DNA of 64,000 nt from Gemmatimonadota bacterium (GTDB taxonomy: Bacteria; Gemmatimonadota; Gemmatimonadetes; Gemmatimonadales; Gemmatimonadaceae), in the NCBI GenBank assembly GCA_016704465.1, contig JADJAD010000004.1, positions 1 to 64,000 on the forward strand, read 5' to 3'. Under the pieces are notes generated by a model, which saw nothing but the letters and a program-made list of their open reading frames with translations, ran no database searches and was not told where the DNA came from. The position numbers were made by a program, and so were the translations under genes. This document shows positions 46,453 to 57,438 of this stretch, one piece after another; within the stretch, counting starts at the first letter, position 1; every line of letters begins with the position of its first letter.

Positions 46453-47928
46453 TCAGGCCTTGACGTCGGACGCCCACGCCAGTGTCGCGCGCACGGCACG
46501 CTGCCACCCGGCGTACTCCGCCGCCACATCGGCCGGTGTGCGCTGCGGCGCGAAACGAGTGAAGTCTCGCGACGCCAAGAATTCGTCCGGGGTGCGCCAC
46601 ACGCCGGCGTGGATGCCCGCCAGGCCTGCCGCGCCGAGCGCGGTGGTCTCGATCATCGCCGGGCGTTCCACCGTCACCTGCAACACGTCGGCCTGGAATT
46701 GCATGAGCCAGTCGTTGGCCGTGGCACCGCCATCGACGCGCAGGCGGTCGAGCTCGACGCCCTGCTCGCGCACGGTGGCCACCACGTCGGCCGTGCTGTA
46801 GGCCATGGACTCGAGGGCGGCACGCACCAGGTGGGCGCGCGTCGTGCCGCGCGTGATGCCGACGATCGTCCCACGCGCGTCGGGGGCCCAGTGTGGCGCC
46901 CCAAGGCCGACCAGGGCGGGGACGAAATAGACCCCGTCGGTCGACGCGACCGACTGGGCGATCGCCGCGGTGTCGGCGGCGCGTTCAACGATCTGCAGTC
47001 CATCGCGCAACCACTGCACCGCCGCTCCCGCAATGAAGATCGCAGCCTCCAGCGCGTACACGGGGTTGCCGTGCGCGTCGCAGGCAATCGTCGTGAGCAG
47101 CCCGCCGCCACCCTTCGGTCGCTCGCGTCCGGCGTTGAACAGGAGAAAGGCCCCAGTGCCGTACGTGTTCTTGCCTTCGCCAGGGGCCCAGCATCCCTGC
47201 CCGTAGAGCGCGGCCTGCTGGTCGCCGGCGACGCCGCAGATCGGGATCTCGCTCCCCAGGTGCTCGGCGCGCGCCACTCCGAAGCTCCCGGACGAGTGGC
47301 GCACATCGGGAAGCATCGATACGGGAACGCCGAACCGCGCGCACAACTCCGGGCTCCACGCGCCGGCGTCGATGTCGTAGAGCATGGTGCGCGACGCGTT
47401 CGTGGCGTCGGTGGCGTGCACCGCCCCGCCGGTCAGCTTCCAGATCAACCAGGTGTCGATGGTGCCAGCGAGCAGTTCCCCTGCCGCGGCACGGCCGGCG
47501 AGCGTTGCGTCACGCAACATCCATTCGAGCTTGGTCGCCGAGAAGTAGGGATCGACGACCAACCCGGTCCGGCGGGCGATGTCGGCGGCGTGTGGCGCAA
47601 GTTCGGCGCAGCGCGCCGACGTGCGCCGGTCCTGCCAGACAATGGCGCGAGAGACCGGCCGCCCAGTGGCGCGATCCCAGAGGACGACCGTCTCGCGCTG
47701 GTTCGTGATTCCGATCGCGTCGGGGGTGATTCCCGACTGGGCGATCGCCTCGCGTGCGGCATCGAGCGTCTGCTGGAAGATCTCGTCGGCGTCGTGCTCG
47801 ACCCACCCCGGTTTCGGGTAGTGCTGGGTAATCTCCCGCGAGGCGCGCCCGACGATGGCGCCATCGGCGCGTACCACGAGACAGGTGGAGCCGGTGGTGC
47901 CCTGGTCGATCGCGAGTATTGAAGGCAT
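46453..47928 (-). CDS. glpK: Glycerol kinase
   Basis: ATP-dependent phosphorylation of glycerol to glycerol-3-phosphate. The 491-residue protein starts MPSILAIDQGTTGSTCLVV and has the FGGY-kinase motifs GITNQRETVVLWD, IVWQDRRT, GTIDTWLIWKLTGG and GVAGDQQAALYGQGC. The open frame extends 55 codons upstream of ATG 47928 but without kinase homology. No glpF or glpD is adjacent. Confidence 0.96.
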   Translation of the reverse strand: MPSILAIDQGTTGSTCLVVRADGAIVGRASREITQHYPKPGWVEHDADEIFQQTLDAAREAIAQSGITPDAIGITNQRETVVLWDRATGRPVSRAIVWQDRRTSARCAELAPHAADIARRTGLVVDPYFSATKLEWMLRDATLAGRAAAGELLAGTIDTWLIWKLTGGAVHATDATNASRTMLYDIDAGAWSPELCARFGVPVSMLPDVRHSSGSFGVARAEHLGSEIPICGVAGDQQAALYGQGCWAPGEGKNTYGTGAFLLFNAGRERPKGGGGLLTTIACDAHGNPVYALEAAIFIAGAAVQWLRDGLQIVERAADTAAIAQSVASTDGVYFVPALVGLGAPHWAPDARGTIVGITRGTTRAHLVRAALESMAYSTADVVATVREQGVELDRLRVDGGATANDWLMQFQADVLQVTVERPAMIETTALGAAGLAGIHAGVWRTPDEFLASRDFTRFAPQRTPADVAAEYAGWQRAVRATLAWASDVKA

Positions 47929-48093
47929 GGATTCCCCTGGGGGTCGAGATGACCGGGCGACGGAGTGCGAGGCGGCGGCGCGAGAGACGACGAGGCGTTG
48001 CGGCGTTGCGGCGCGAGGGCGGGGGGCGGCGCAATGGAATGATGAAGCGGGGTGACTCGTGGATGGTAGTTTGGAATTGGGGGGGGCCCCCAC

Positions 48094-49143
48094 TCACCCC
48101 GACCCTCCTCCCCACCCCGCACCAAAATCATACGGCCCCCGCACCACCCCTCGATCCGTGACAATCCCGGTCACCAGCGCGGCTGGCGTCACGTCGAACG
48201 CCGGGTTGCAGACGGCGACACCAAATGGAGCCGTCTCGGTACCGAACGGGTGGAGCACCTCTTCACGCCCGCGCTGCTCGATGACGATGTCGCGACCGGT
48301 CGGCGTCGCCACATCGATGGTCGACGAGGGCGCTGCTACATAGAAGGGAATGCCGTGGTACTGCGCCAGCACGGCCACGCCGTACGTCCCGATCTTGTTC
48401 GCGACGTCCCCGTTGGCGGCGATCCGGTCAGCCCCCACCAGCACGATATCGATCGCCCCAAGCGCCATCAACGAGGCCGCCATGTTGTCGGCGATGACGG
48501 TCACGGGAATCCCGGCGCGCTGCAGCTCCCACGCCGTCAGTCGGCTCCCTTGCATCAGCGGGCGCGTCTCGTCGGCGTAGACGACGACCCGTCGCCCGCG
48601 ACGCGTCGCGATATACACGGGGGCGAGCGCCGTCCCGATTCCTCCCGTCGCCAGGGCGCCGGCATTGCAGTGCGTCAGGACGCGGGCCCCATCGGCCAGC
48701 AACGTCGCACCAACCTCCCCGATCGCCTCGCACATCGCCCGATCCTCGTCGAGGATGGCGGTCGCCTCGCCCGTCAACTTCTCCAGCAGTTCCGCGTTGC
48801 TTCCGTTCGCCGACTCCGCGCAGCGCAGCATACGATCGATCCCCCACGCGAGATTGACCGCGGTCGGCCGTGCTTCCCGGATGCGGGCCGCTGCTCGTCG
48901 CAGTTCCTGCCGGAAGTCGTGCGGCGTGGATACTGCATGCCCGCGCACAGCGGCGACCAGCCCCATCGCCCCGCAGATCCCGATCGCCGGGGCCCCCCGC
49001 ACGGCGAGCGTGCGGATCGCGTCGCACACTTCGTCCACCGTGCGCAGGTCACGCTCGACATACGCACCCGGGAGCAGTCGCTGGTCGATGATTCGGACCG
49101 CGTCGCCCGATGGCGACCATCGCACCGCTTCGATGACAGTCAT
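48094..49143 (-). CDS. mtnA: Methylthioribose-1-phosphate isomerase
   Basis: The methionine-salvage enzyme turning methylthioribose-1-phosphate into methylthioribulose-1-phosphate. It has 349 residues and starts MTVIEAVRWSPSGDAVRIID. Motifs are TLAVRGAPAIGICGAMG, THCNAGALATGGIGTA (catalytic Cys in HCNAG), YADETRPLMQGSRLTAWEL and the GADRIAANGDVANKIGTY segment with the catalytic Asp. It is divergent from the enoyl-CoA hydratase gene across 124 bp. The gap to glpK (165 bp) shows nothing distinctive. Confidence 0.94.
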   Translation of the reverse strand: MTVIEAVRWSPSGDAVRIIDQRLLPGAYVERDLRTVDEVCDAIRTLAVRGAPAIGICGAMGLVAAVRGHAVSTPHDFRQELRRAAARIREARPTAVNLAWGIDRMLRCAESANGSNAELLEKLTGEATAILDEDRAMCEAIGEVGATLLADGARVLTHCNAGALATGGIGTALAPVYIATRRGRRVVVYADETRPLMQGSRLTAWELQRAGIPVTVIADNMAASLMALGAIDIVLVGADRIAANGDVANKIGTYGVAVLAQYHGIPFYVAAPSSTIDVATPTGRDIVIEQRGREEVLHPFGTETAPFGVAVCNPAFDVTPAALVTGIVTDRGVVRGPYDFGAGWGGGSG

Positions 49144-49267
49144 GAGCCGCTAAGGTACGCGGGTGATTCGGCGAGCGGGAGCACGCCGTCGGCATCCGCC
49201 CGCGGGGGCGTCGCGGTAGATTGCCCGTCGGCCCGCGGGCTCCCTTCGATCCTTTCGCTGCCGTCCC

Positions 49268-50046
49268 ATGACCTTCGAGAACCTCACCCTGGCCGTCGCC
49301 GATCGCGTTGCGACGCTCACCGTCAACCGCCCGGACAAGCTCAACGCCCTCAACGACGCCACGATCGCCGACCTGGATCGCGCCGTCGACGAGATCGCCC
49401 GCCGTGACGACATCGGCGGCGTGATCCTGACGGGGGCGGCGCGCGCCTTCGTGGCCGGTGCCGACATCGCCGAGCTCTCGAGCCAGACCCCATGCAGGGG
49501 GAGGCACGCGCCACGTTCGGCCGGCGTGTCTTCACCAAGTACGAGCAGTCCTCCAAGCCGGTGATCGCCGCGGTGAATGGGTTCGCGCTCGGCGGTGGGT
49601 GCGAGCTGGCCATGGCCTGCCACATCCGCATCGCCTCGGAGCACGCCAAGTTCGGGCAGCCGGAAGTGAAGCTCGGCATCACCCCGGGATACGGCGCCAC
49701 GCAGCGGCTCCCTCGGCTGGTCGGGCGCGGGCGGGCCCTGCAGTTGCTGCTGACGGGCGAGCTGATCGACGCCGCCGAGGCGCTGCGCATCGGGCTGGTG
49801 AACCGGGTCGTGCCGGCGGGTGAACTCCTCGCCGCAGCAGACGCCATGATGCGGCAGATCCTGGCGAATGCGCCACTCGCCATTGCCCTGTGCATCGAGG
49901 CGGTCGATCGCGGGAGCGACGCGACGCTTGCCGACGGCCTGAACCTCGAGGCGAACCACTTCGCGATCCTCTCGGGGACGCAGGACATGGCCGAGGGCAT
50001 GGCAGCCTTCCTGGCCAAGCGCGCCGCGACGTTCACCGGCCGGTGA
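49268..50046 (+). CDS. Enoyl-CoA hydratase, interrupted by one apparent frameshift
   Basis: A crotonase-family enzyme hydrating enoyl-CoA thioesters. The first 75 or so codons (MTFENLTLAVADRVATLTVNRPDKL to ADIAELSSQTP) and the rest (from MQGEARATFGRRVFTKYEQ) lie in different frames. Adding one C to the run CCCC at 49488-49491 joins them into a 259-residue protein. The two catalytic glutamates are in GGGCELAMACH and FGQPEVKLG, and the oxyanion-hole region is intact. A homopolymer error is the likely cause. The stop overlaps the recF start (GTGA). Confidence 0.92.
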
Positions 50047-51173
50047 CGCTGACCCTGCTCACGCTCGCCATCCGCGACTTTCGCAACCTGGCGCGTGTGG
50101 ACCTCGCCGTTCCGGCCGCCGGCCTCGTGCTGGTGGGGCCGAACGGGCATGGCAAGACGAACCTGCTCGAGGCGATCCACTACCTGCACGTGCTCCGGTC
50201 GGTGCGCGGTGCGCGGGATGCGGACCTCGTGCGGTTCGGCGCCGAGGCGTTTCACGTGGCGGCGCAGGCACAGGGCGGCGCGGTCGATGACGTGCGCATC
50301 GGCTTCGCCCGGGCAGCGAAGCGGAAGAAGGTGATGCTCGACGGCGTCGAGGCCGAGCGGCTCGCCGATGCGTTCGGGGCGCTGCCGTCGGTCATGTTCT
50401 CGCCGCGCGACGTGGAACTGGTGGCCGGTCCCCCGACCGAACGCCGGCGCTTCGTCGACATCGCCCTCGCGACGACGTCGCGGCGATACCTGACGGCGCT
50501 CCAGCGCTACCGGGCCGCCCTCGTCAGGCGCAATGCGACGCTGCGTGAGGTGCTGCGACGGGGCACCAGCGACGGTGCGACCCGGGTCGCGGTCTGGGAA
50601 CCCGCCCTGGCCGAGGCGGGGGCGACGCTCTGGTGTGCGCGCGTGCGGTGGAGCCGGTGGGCGGCACCTCGGCTCGGCGCCCTGTGCGCCGCCATCGGTG
50701 AGCGCGAGCGCGTGACGCTGGAGTACCACACCTCGCTGGCCGTGGATCCTGCCGGTGAGGCGGACGAGACACACGTGCGGGAGCAGCTGGCGGCTGCGCT
50801 CGAGCGCGACCGCGGCCAGGACCTTCGGCGCAGCCTGACCCACAGCGGTCCGCATCGGGACGACATCACCCTCAAGCTGGGCGGTCGGGCGCTGCGCAGC
50901 TTCGGCTCGGCGGGACAGCAGCGCACGAGCGCCATCGCCCTCCGCCTGCTGGAGCGCGAGACGCTGTGCGAGCAGGCGGGGCGCGCGCCGCTGGTCCTGC
51001 TCGACGACCCGTTCGCCGAGCTGGATGTAGACCGGGCCCGCCAGATCCTGCGAATGCTCGGAGACGGGGCACCGGGGCAGACGTTCCTCGTGGTGCCGCG
51101 CGGCGATGACGTACCCGACGCGTACACCGCCCTCAGCCGGCACACGATTCGCGACGGCGTGCTCGATGCCTAA
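50043..51173 (+). CDS. recF: DNA replication and repair protein RecF
   Basis: An SMC-like ATPase that helps load RecA at gaps. The 376-residue protein starts at GTG 50043 (MTLTLLTLAIRDFRNLARVDL). Walker A is GPNGHGKTN, the signature FGSAGQQRTSAIALRL, and Walker B LVLLDDPFAELD. The start overlaps the hydratase stop in GTGA. dciA follows with an 8-base overlap and gyrB comes soon after, part of the common recF-gyrB neighbourhood, but dnaA and dnaN are not in the window. Confidence 0.94.
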   Translation: MTLTLLTLAIRDFRNLARVDLAVPAAGLVLVGPNGHGKTNLLEAIHYLHVLRSVRGARDADLVRFGAEAFHVAAQAQGGAVDDVRIGFARAAKRKKVMLDGVEAERLADAFGALPSVMFSPRDVELVAGPPTERRRFVDIALATTSRRYLTALQRYRAALVRRNATLREVLRRGTSDGATRVAVWEPALAEAGATLWCARVRWSRWAAPRLGALCAAIGERERVTLEYHTSLAVDPAGEADETHVREQLAAALERDRGQDLRRSLTHSGPHRDDITLKLGGRALRSFGSAGQQRTSAIALRLLERETLCEQAGRAPLVLLDDPFAELDVDRARQILRMLGDGAPGQTFLVVPRGDDVPDAYTALSRHTIRDGVLDA

Positions 51174-51474
51174 CGACCGCGACTCGCCCGAGCGGCTTGC
51201 CGACCTGCTGTCGCAGTTCCTGAAGCGGCGCGGGCTGGACGCGCGCATCCGGCAGTCGGCGGTACTCGATGACTGGCCGCTCCTGGTGGGTCCCGAGATC
51301 GCGGCGGTCACGCGCCCGCTCTCGATCGCCGAGGATGGCACGCTGTTTGTCGCGGTGCGCAGTCACGCCTGGATGTCGGAGCTGACGATGATGGAGCGCG
51401 AGCTGCTCGCGTCGGTCAACCGGATCACCGGAGACAAGCCCATCCTCAAGCTGCGCTATACGCTGATGCGATAG
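51166..51474 (+). CDS. dciA: DciA-like (DUF721) helicase-loading protein
   Basis: A 102-residue protein starting MPNDRDSPERLADLLSQFL. The pattern WPLLVGPEIAAVTRPLSI...GTLFVAVRSHAWMSELTMMERELLASVN matches the DUF721/DciA core, a KH-like fold known in other bacteria to assist the replicative helicase. It begins ATGCCTAACGA and overlaps the recF stop by 8 bases. Its position between recF and gyrB is common for this family. Confidence 0.85.
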   Translation: MPNDRDSPERLADLLSQFLKRRGLDARIRQSAVLDDWPLLVGPEIAAVTRPLSIAEDGTLFVAVRSHAWMSELTMMERELLASVNRITGDKPILKLRYTLMR

Positions 51475-53563
<2,089 letters not shown>

Positions 53564-53656
53564 CTAGGGGGGCGCTACGACGCAGTCGACATGCATGCAG
53601 CCTGATCGGAGTCCGCACCACGATCCCCCTCCCCGTGACCGGTGGAGCGCATGAAC

Positions 53657-54148
53657 ATGCCGAACGAGCGGGACCTTGAGACGAGCGCGGGAGCGGAGTC
53701 GACCGCGGCGAGCCATTCGGCCACGCCAGCCGCTCCCGCGGCTCAGGCGACTCGCGACCCCACCCGCAGCGACCCCACCCGCAGCGACCCCACCCGCAGC
53801 GACCCCACCGGCGGCGACCCGACCCTCGAACCAACGCTCGGCCAGCTGGTCTCCTCGCTGACGGCGCGTGCACCGGACACCGTTCTCGCGCTGTTCGTGG
53901 TGGTCGGGATCGTGGGCGCGGGCCTCGTCTGGCTGGTCGTCCCGGCGTGGTGGCGCGTGGTCCCCGCCTTCGTCCTGCTGTCAGCCGTTGGAGGTTGGGG
54001 CATCGCCGATCGCGAGCGCGAGAGCCAGGGTCGGCGCCGCGTCGTCGTAGCGGTCGTGCGAGCGGCGGCCGTGCTCGGAAGCCTGATCGCCGCCGCAACG
54101 CTCGTCCTGATCTTCATGGGCGTCACGCTGGGGAGCTGGATCTCCTGA
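53657..54148 (+). CDS. Hypothetical membrane protein with DPTRS repeats
   Basis: A 163-residue protein of no recognised family. Residues 1-60 are low-complexity and include D-P-T-R-S three times plus variants, encoded by 15-bp tandem repeats at 53756-53815. Two or three hydrophobic segments follow (LALFVVVGIVGAGLVWLVV; VVPAFVLLSAVGGWGI; a C-terminal LIAAATLVLIFMGVTLG). The start ATG 53657 is preferred because GGAG lies 9 bases upstream; GTG 53642 and ATG 53651 are alternatives. It lies 93 bases after gyrB on the same strand. Confidence 0.6.
   Translation: MPNERDLETSAGAESTAASHSATPAAPAAQATRDPTRSDPTRSDPTRSDPTGGDPTLEPTLGQLVSSLTARAPDTVLALFVVVGIVGAGLVWLVVPAWWRVVPAFVLLSAVGGWGIADRERESQGRRRVVVAVVRAAAVLGSLIAAATLVLIFMGVTLGSWIS
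53756..53815. repeat. 15-bp in-frame tandem repeats
   Basis: The unit GACCCCACCCGCAGC occurs three times exactly and a fourth time with changes. It encodes the DPTRS repeats of the membrane protein. Like those in rplJ and uvrA, the unit is a multiple of three. Confidence 0.85.
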
Positions 54149-54237
54149 CTCGTGCGCTCGTCAGCTGCAGGCGGCCGTCATCCGCTGCGCAGCGTGCGTC
54201 TGGAGGGCGCGTCAGGCGGGCGCGGCGACCCGTAGCG

Positions 54238-54492
54238 CTACCCCTTGTCGCTCGCGTGCTCCTTCGCGTAGGCGGCCAGCTGTCGCGAGTACGCCACGTG
54301 CACGGCGATGATCGCCAAGATCGGGATCCCCGCGCCGATGTACGCAATGGCAGCATGCACGCCGTCCATCCCCCCTGTCGGGGAGGGCGACGACCCCCAC
54401 GCAACGAACGCGTACAGCGCCACCAATGCTCCGGCCACCGCCATCGCCCCGAGGGACGCGAGCCTGGCGTGCTTCTTCATGTCGATATCCAT
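54238..54492 (-). CDS. Small hypothetical membrane protein
   Basis: An 84-residue protein starting MDIDMKKHARLASLGAMAV, with GAGG at a good distance from ATG 54492. Two transmembrane segments are seen, LGAMAVAGALVALYAFVAWG and AAIAYIGAGIPILAIIAVHVAY. No family was recognised. It lies downstream of the nucleoside phosphorylase gene on the same strand. Confidence 0.6.
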   Translation of the reverse strand: MDIDMKKHARLASLGAMAVAGALVALYAFVAWGSSPSPTGGMDGVHAAIAYIGAGIPILAIIAVHVAYSRQLAAYAKEHASDKG

Positions 54493-54605
54493 CGCGTCCT
54501 CGAACAAAAGTCGGGGGAGAGAACGCCGCTGCGCGGCGCGCGGATGTGGAAGGAAGATGAACGCGGGGGCGGCGGAGATGAAGTCCGCGCCCGCGGTCCG
54601 CACGG

Positions 54606-55985
54606 CTATCGCGGTTCCACGAAGACCGGGAACTCGGCCGTTCGCACCCACGGCTCCCCGTCGTAGGGCTCCACGCCGCCCATAGTGACCCGATGCGAGA
54701 CCAGCGGCAGCGGCGGCTCCGCCTCGTCGGTGATCAGGATCGCCTCGGCCAGCGACGCCATGCCCGCGGCGATTCCGGCTTCGTCGCGGGCGAAGATGGT
54801 GGCCAAGGGTTCACCGACGCGCACCACGTCGCCCGGTCGCGCCCGGATGACGAAGCCAACGCTTGGGTCGATGGCATCGTCCATGCGCGTGCGCCCCCCG
54901 CCGAGGGCGGCGATGCCACGCCCGACGGCACGCGGCTCGACCCGGGAGACGACGCCGGCGTGTGGCGCCGAGAAGATCTCGACTTCTCGCGCCTGCGGGA
55001 GCCGCGACGGGTCATCCACCACGCGCGGGTCTCCCCCCTGCGCGGCAATGATGCGCTGGAACGCTTCCGCCGCATGTCCCCCCGAGATCGCGACCTCCAT
55101 GCGCCGACGGGCGACATCGGTGTTAGGCGCGACACCTCCGAGCACGAGCATCTCTGCTCCCAACGCGTAGGTCACCTGCATCAAGTCGGGCGGCCCATCG
55201 CCGTGCAGGGCATGAATCGCCTCCTCGACCTCCAGCGCGTTGCCACACGCCCGGCCGAGCGGTCGATCCATGGCCGTGACCAGGGCCACGACCGGGCATC
55301 CATGCTCGCGCCCCAGGTCAATCATCAAACGCGCCAGTTCCAACCCACGGTCCAGCTCCGGGATGAACGCCCCCGAGCCGCGCTTGATATCCAGCACGAG
55401 TCCCGTCAGCCCCTCTGCCAGCTTCTTGCTCATGATCGACGCCGCGATCAAGGGGATGCCCTCCACCGTGCTCGTGGCGTCGCGCAGTGCGTAGAGGCGC
55501 CGGTCCATGGGGGCGATCTCGTCGCTCTGCCCGATCAGGGCGCATCCGAGCTCCTCGAGCTGCCGGCGGGTCTCCTGAAGCGTGAGTCGCGTGCGGAATC
55601 CGGCGATCGACTCCAGCTTGTCGAGCGTCCCCCCCGTGTGTCCCAGCGCGCGCCCCGACATCATCGGCACGATCACACCTTGCGAGGCGACGAGGGGGGC
55701 GAGGATGAGCGAGACCTTGTCCCCTACTCCGCCAGTGGAATGCTTGTCGATGCGCCCGGCCGTCAGGTGCGACAGGTCGAGTGAGTCGCCGCTCGCCCGC
55801 ATGGCCTGCATCAGCGCGCCCACCTCTCCCCGGTCGAGCCCACGTATGAAGGCCGCCATGAGGAAGGCCGCCATCTGGTAATCCGTCATCTCGCCAGCGG
55901 CGTACGCCCGCGACAGGGCAACCCATTCTGCGGCCGACAGTCGGCCGCCGTCCCGCTTTCGCTCGATCAAACGCTGGGCAAGCAT
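54606..55985 (-). CDS. Pyrimidine-nucleoside (thymidine) phosphorylase
   Basis: It cleaves pyrimidine nucleosides with phosphate in salvage and catabolism. The start MLAQRLIERKRDGGRLSAAEW at ATG 55985 matches the family N-terminus and has AAAGG upstream; an in-frame ATG 12 codons earlier is less likely. Motifs are KHSTGGVGDKVSL (phosphate site), MMSGRALGHTGGTLDKLE (the glycosyltransferase family 3 signature) and DIKRGSGAFIP. The length of 459 residues fits DeoA/Pdp enzymes, and specificity between thymidine and uridine cannot be read. It is divergent from the TPR gene. Confidence 0.93.
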   Translation of the reverse strand: MLAQRLIERKRDGGRLSAAEWVALSRAYAAGEMTDYQMAAFLMAAFIRGLDRGEVGALMQAMRASGDSLDLSHLTAGRIDKHSTGGVGDKVSLILAPLVASQGVIVPMMSGRALGHTGGTLDKLESIAGFRTRLTLQETRRQLEELGCALIGQSDEIAPMDRRLYALRDATSTVEGIPLIAASIMSKKLAEGLTGLVLDIKRGSGAFIPELDRGLELARLMIDLGREHGCPVVALVTAMDRPLGRACGNALEVEEAIHALHGDGPPDLMQVTYALGAEMLVLGGVAPNTDVARRRMEVAISGGHAAEAFQRIIAAQGGDPRVVDDPSRLPQAREVEIFSAPHAGVVSRVEPRAVGRGIAALGGGRTRMDDAIDPSVGFVIRARPGDVVRVGEPLATIFARDEAGIAAGMASLAEAILITDEAEPPLPLVSHRVTMGGVEPYDGEPWVRTAEFPVFVEPR

Positions 55986-56080
55986 ATGCAGCACCTTTCG
56001 GGTATTTTCACGAACCAGCACGACCTCAACATGTGACGCGCTGCGGCGCGTCTTCCTCGCGCACCAAGCGACGAGTCACC

Positions 56081-56869
56081 ATGCCGCTCCTCCCAACGAT
56101 TCGTCGCCTCAGCCTGGCGAGCATGATCTTGTTGCCCGGCATCGTGCGGGGCCAGAGTCCAGCCGAACAGATCGCGCTCGGCGATCTGGCGCACGCCGCC
56201 TTCAACCCTGCTGCCGCTCTCGTCCATTACGAGGCCGCCATCGCCGCCGACTCGACCAACGGCGCGGCACTGGGCAAGGCGTCTCGCTCGGCGGTGGACG
56301 CCGGGGAACAGGCCAGCGATGCCGAGCAGCGGACCCGCCTGTTCCGGACCGGAGAGCAATACGCCCGCCGCGCAGTCGCGGCAAGCCCTAACGATCCCGA
56401 AGCGCACTTCCACCTGGCGCGTGCCTTGGGGCGGACGGCGCTGTCGCTGGGCGTGCGCGACCGCGTGCGCTATGCCACGGATAGTCGCGCCGAGGCCTTG
56501 CGCGCCCTTGAACTGGATCCCGATCATCCGGGGGCGCTGCACGTGCTCGGCGTGTGGAACGCCGAGATCATGCGCCTGAACCGGCTCGAACGATTCTTCG
56601 CCCGGAACGTCCTGGGCGGAAAAACCTTCGGGACCGCCAGCTGGAAGGATGCCGTGGCCTACATGGAGCGCGCCGTTGCCGTGGACCCCGATCGGCTCAC
56701 GCATCACCTCGACCTCGCCCGTATCTATGCGGACGTGGGCGACACGGCCAAGGCGCGCACCCAGTTCGAGCTGGTTGTTCGTGGACGGAGAACCGACGTG
56801 AACGACCCACAGTACAAGCTTGAAGCCGACGCTGCGCTGCAGAAACTCAGGGAGGAGGAGAGGCGATGA
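56081..56869 (+). CDS. Exported TPR-repeat protein
   Basis: A 262-residue protein with an N-terminal signal peptide (MPLLPTIRRLSLASMILLPG, likely cut after VRG). The remainder is built of TPR-like helices: ALVHYEAAIAADSTNGAALG, YARRAVAASPNDPEAHFHLA, ALRALELDPDHPGALHVLG and AVAYMERAVAVDPDRLTHHL. It has the look of regulator-of-microtubule-dynamics-type TPR proteins common in some phyla. ATG 56081 is chosen because the signal peptide starts there. It is coupled to the response regulator (ATGA overlap). Confidence 0.8.
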   Translation: MPLLPTIRRLSLASMILLPGIVRGQSPAEQIALGDLAHAAFNPAAALVHYEAAIAADSTNGAALGKASRSAVDAGEQASDAEQRTRLFRTGEQYARRAVAASPNDPEAHFHLARALGRTALSLGVRDRVRYATDSRAEALRALELDPDHPGALHVLGVWNAEIMRLNRLERFFARNVLGGKTFGTASWKDAVAYMERAVAVDPDRLTHHLDLARIYADVGDTAKARTQFELVVRGRRTDVNDPQYKLEADAALQKLREEERR

Positions 56870-57261
56870 TGACCCCACGCGACCGCACGGTCCTCATTGT
56901 CGAGGACAACGAAGACAACCGCATCGTGTACTCCACCATGCTTCGCCATCACGGCTTTCGCGTGTGTGAAGCACTCGACGGCGAGGAAGGGATCGCGAAG
57001 GCGCACAGCGAGCGCCCCGACATCATCCTCATGGACATTTCCATCCCGCTCATCGACGGGTGGGAAGTCACCCAAACGCTCAAGCGCGAGCAGGCCACCG
57101 GCCACATCCCGATCATCGCGCTCACCGCGCACGCGATGCCGGGAGATCGGGAGCGAGCCATGGAGGTCGGGTGCGACTCCTACCTCGCCAAGCCCTGCGA
57201 GCCGCGCGCCGTGCTTGCCGAGGTGAATCGCCTGCTCGCGCGCCCGCGCGCGGGGGCGTAA
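56866..57261 (+). CDS. Stand-alone response-regulator receiver protein
   Basis: A 131-residue receiver domain without an output domain. The acidic pair E13/D14 is in VEDNED, the phosphoacceptor D57 in ILMDISIP, T87 in ALTAHAM, and the conserved lysine K109 in YLAKPCEP. It resembles the DivK/CheY-like single-domain regulators. It overlaps the TPR gene by 4 bases, so the two are coupled. No histidine kinase lies next to it. The GAF gene begins 177 bases later. Confidence 0.93.
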   Translation: MMTPRDRTVLIVEDNEDNRIVYSTMLRHHGFRVCEALDGEEGIAKAHSERPDIILMDISIPLIDGWEVTQTLKREQATGHIPIIALTAHAMPGDRERAMEVGCDSYLAKPCEPRAVLAEVNRLLARPRAGA

Positions 57262-57438
57262 GCGCGCCGGGACGTTCGCGCGCGGGGGCGACTTCGCGTG
57301 ACCACCATCACGCACCGGTTAGGTGGTGGCGCACGCAATTACCCACGCGCGTCCTCGGGCGTCCTTACGGGTGAGTCCGCCGTCCATCAATGCCGTCGGG
57401 CCTGTGCCCGCCCCCACCCGTGACGCCGCGCGCCCCGC

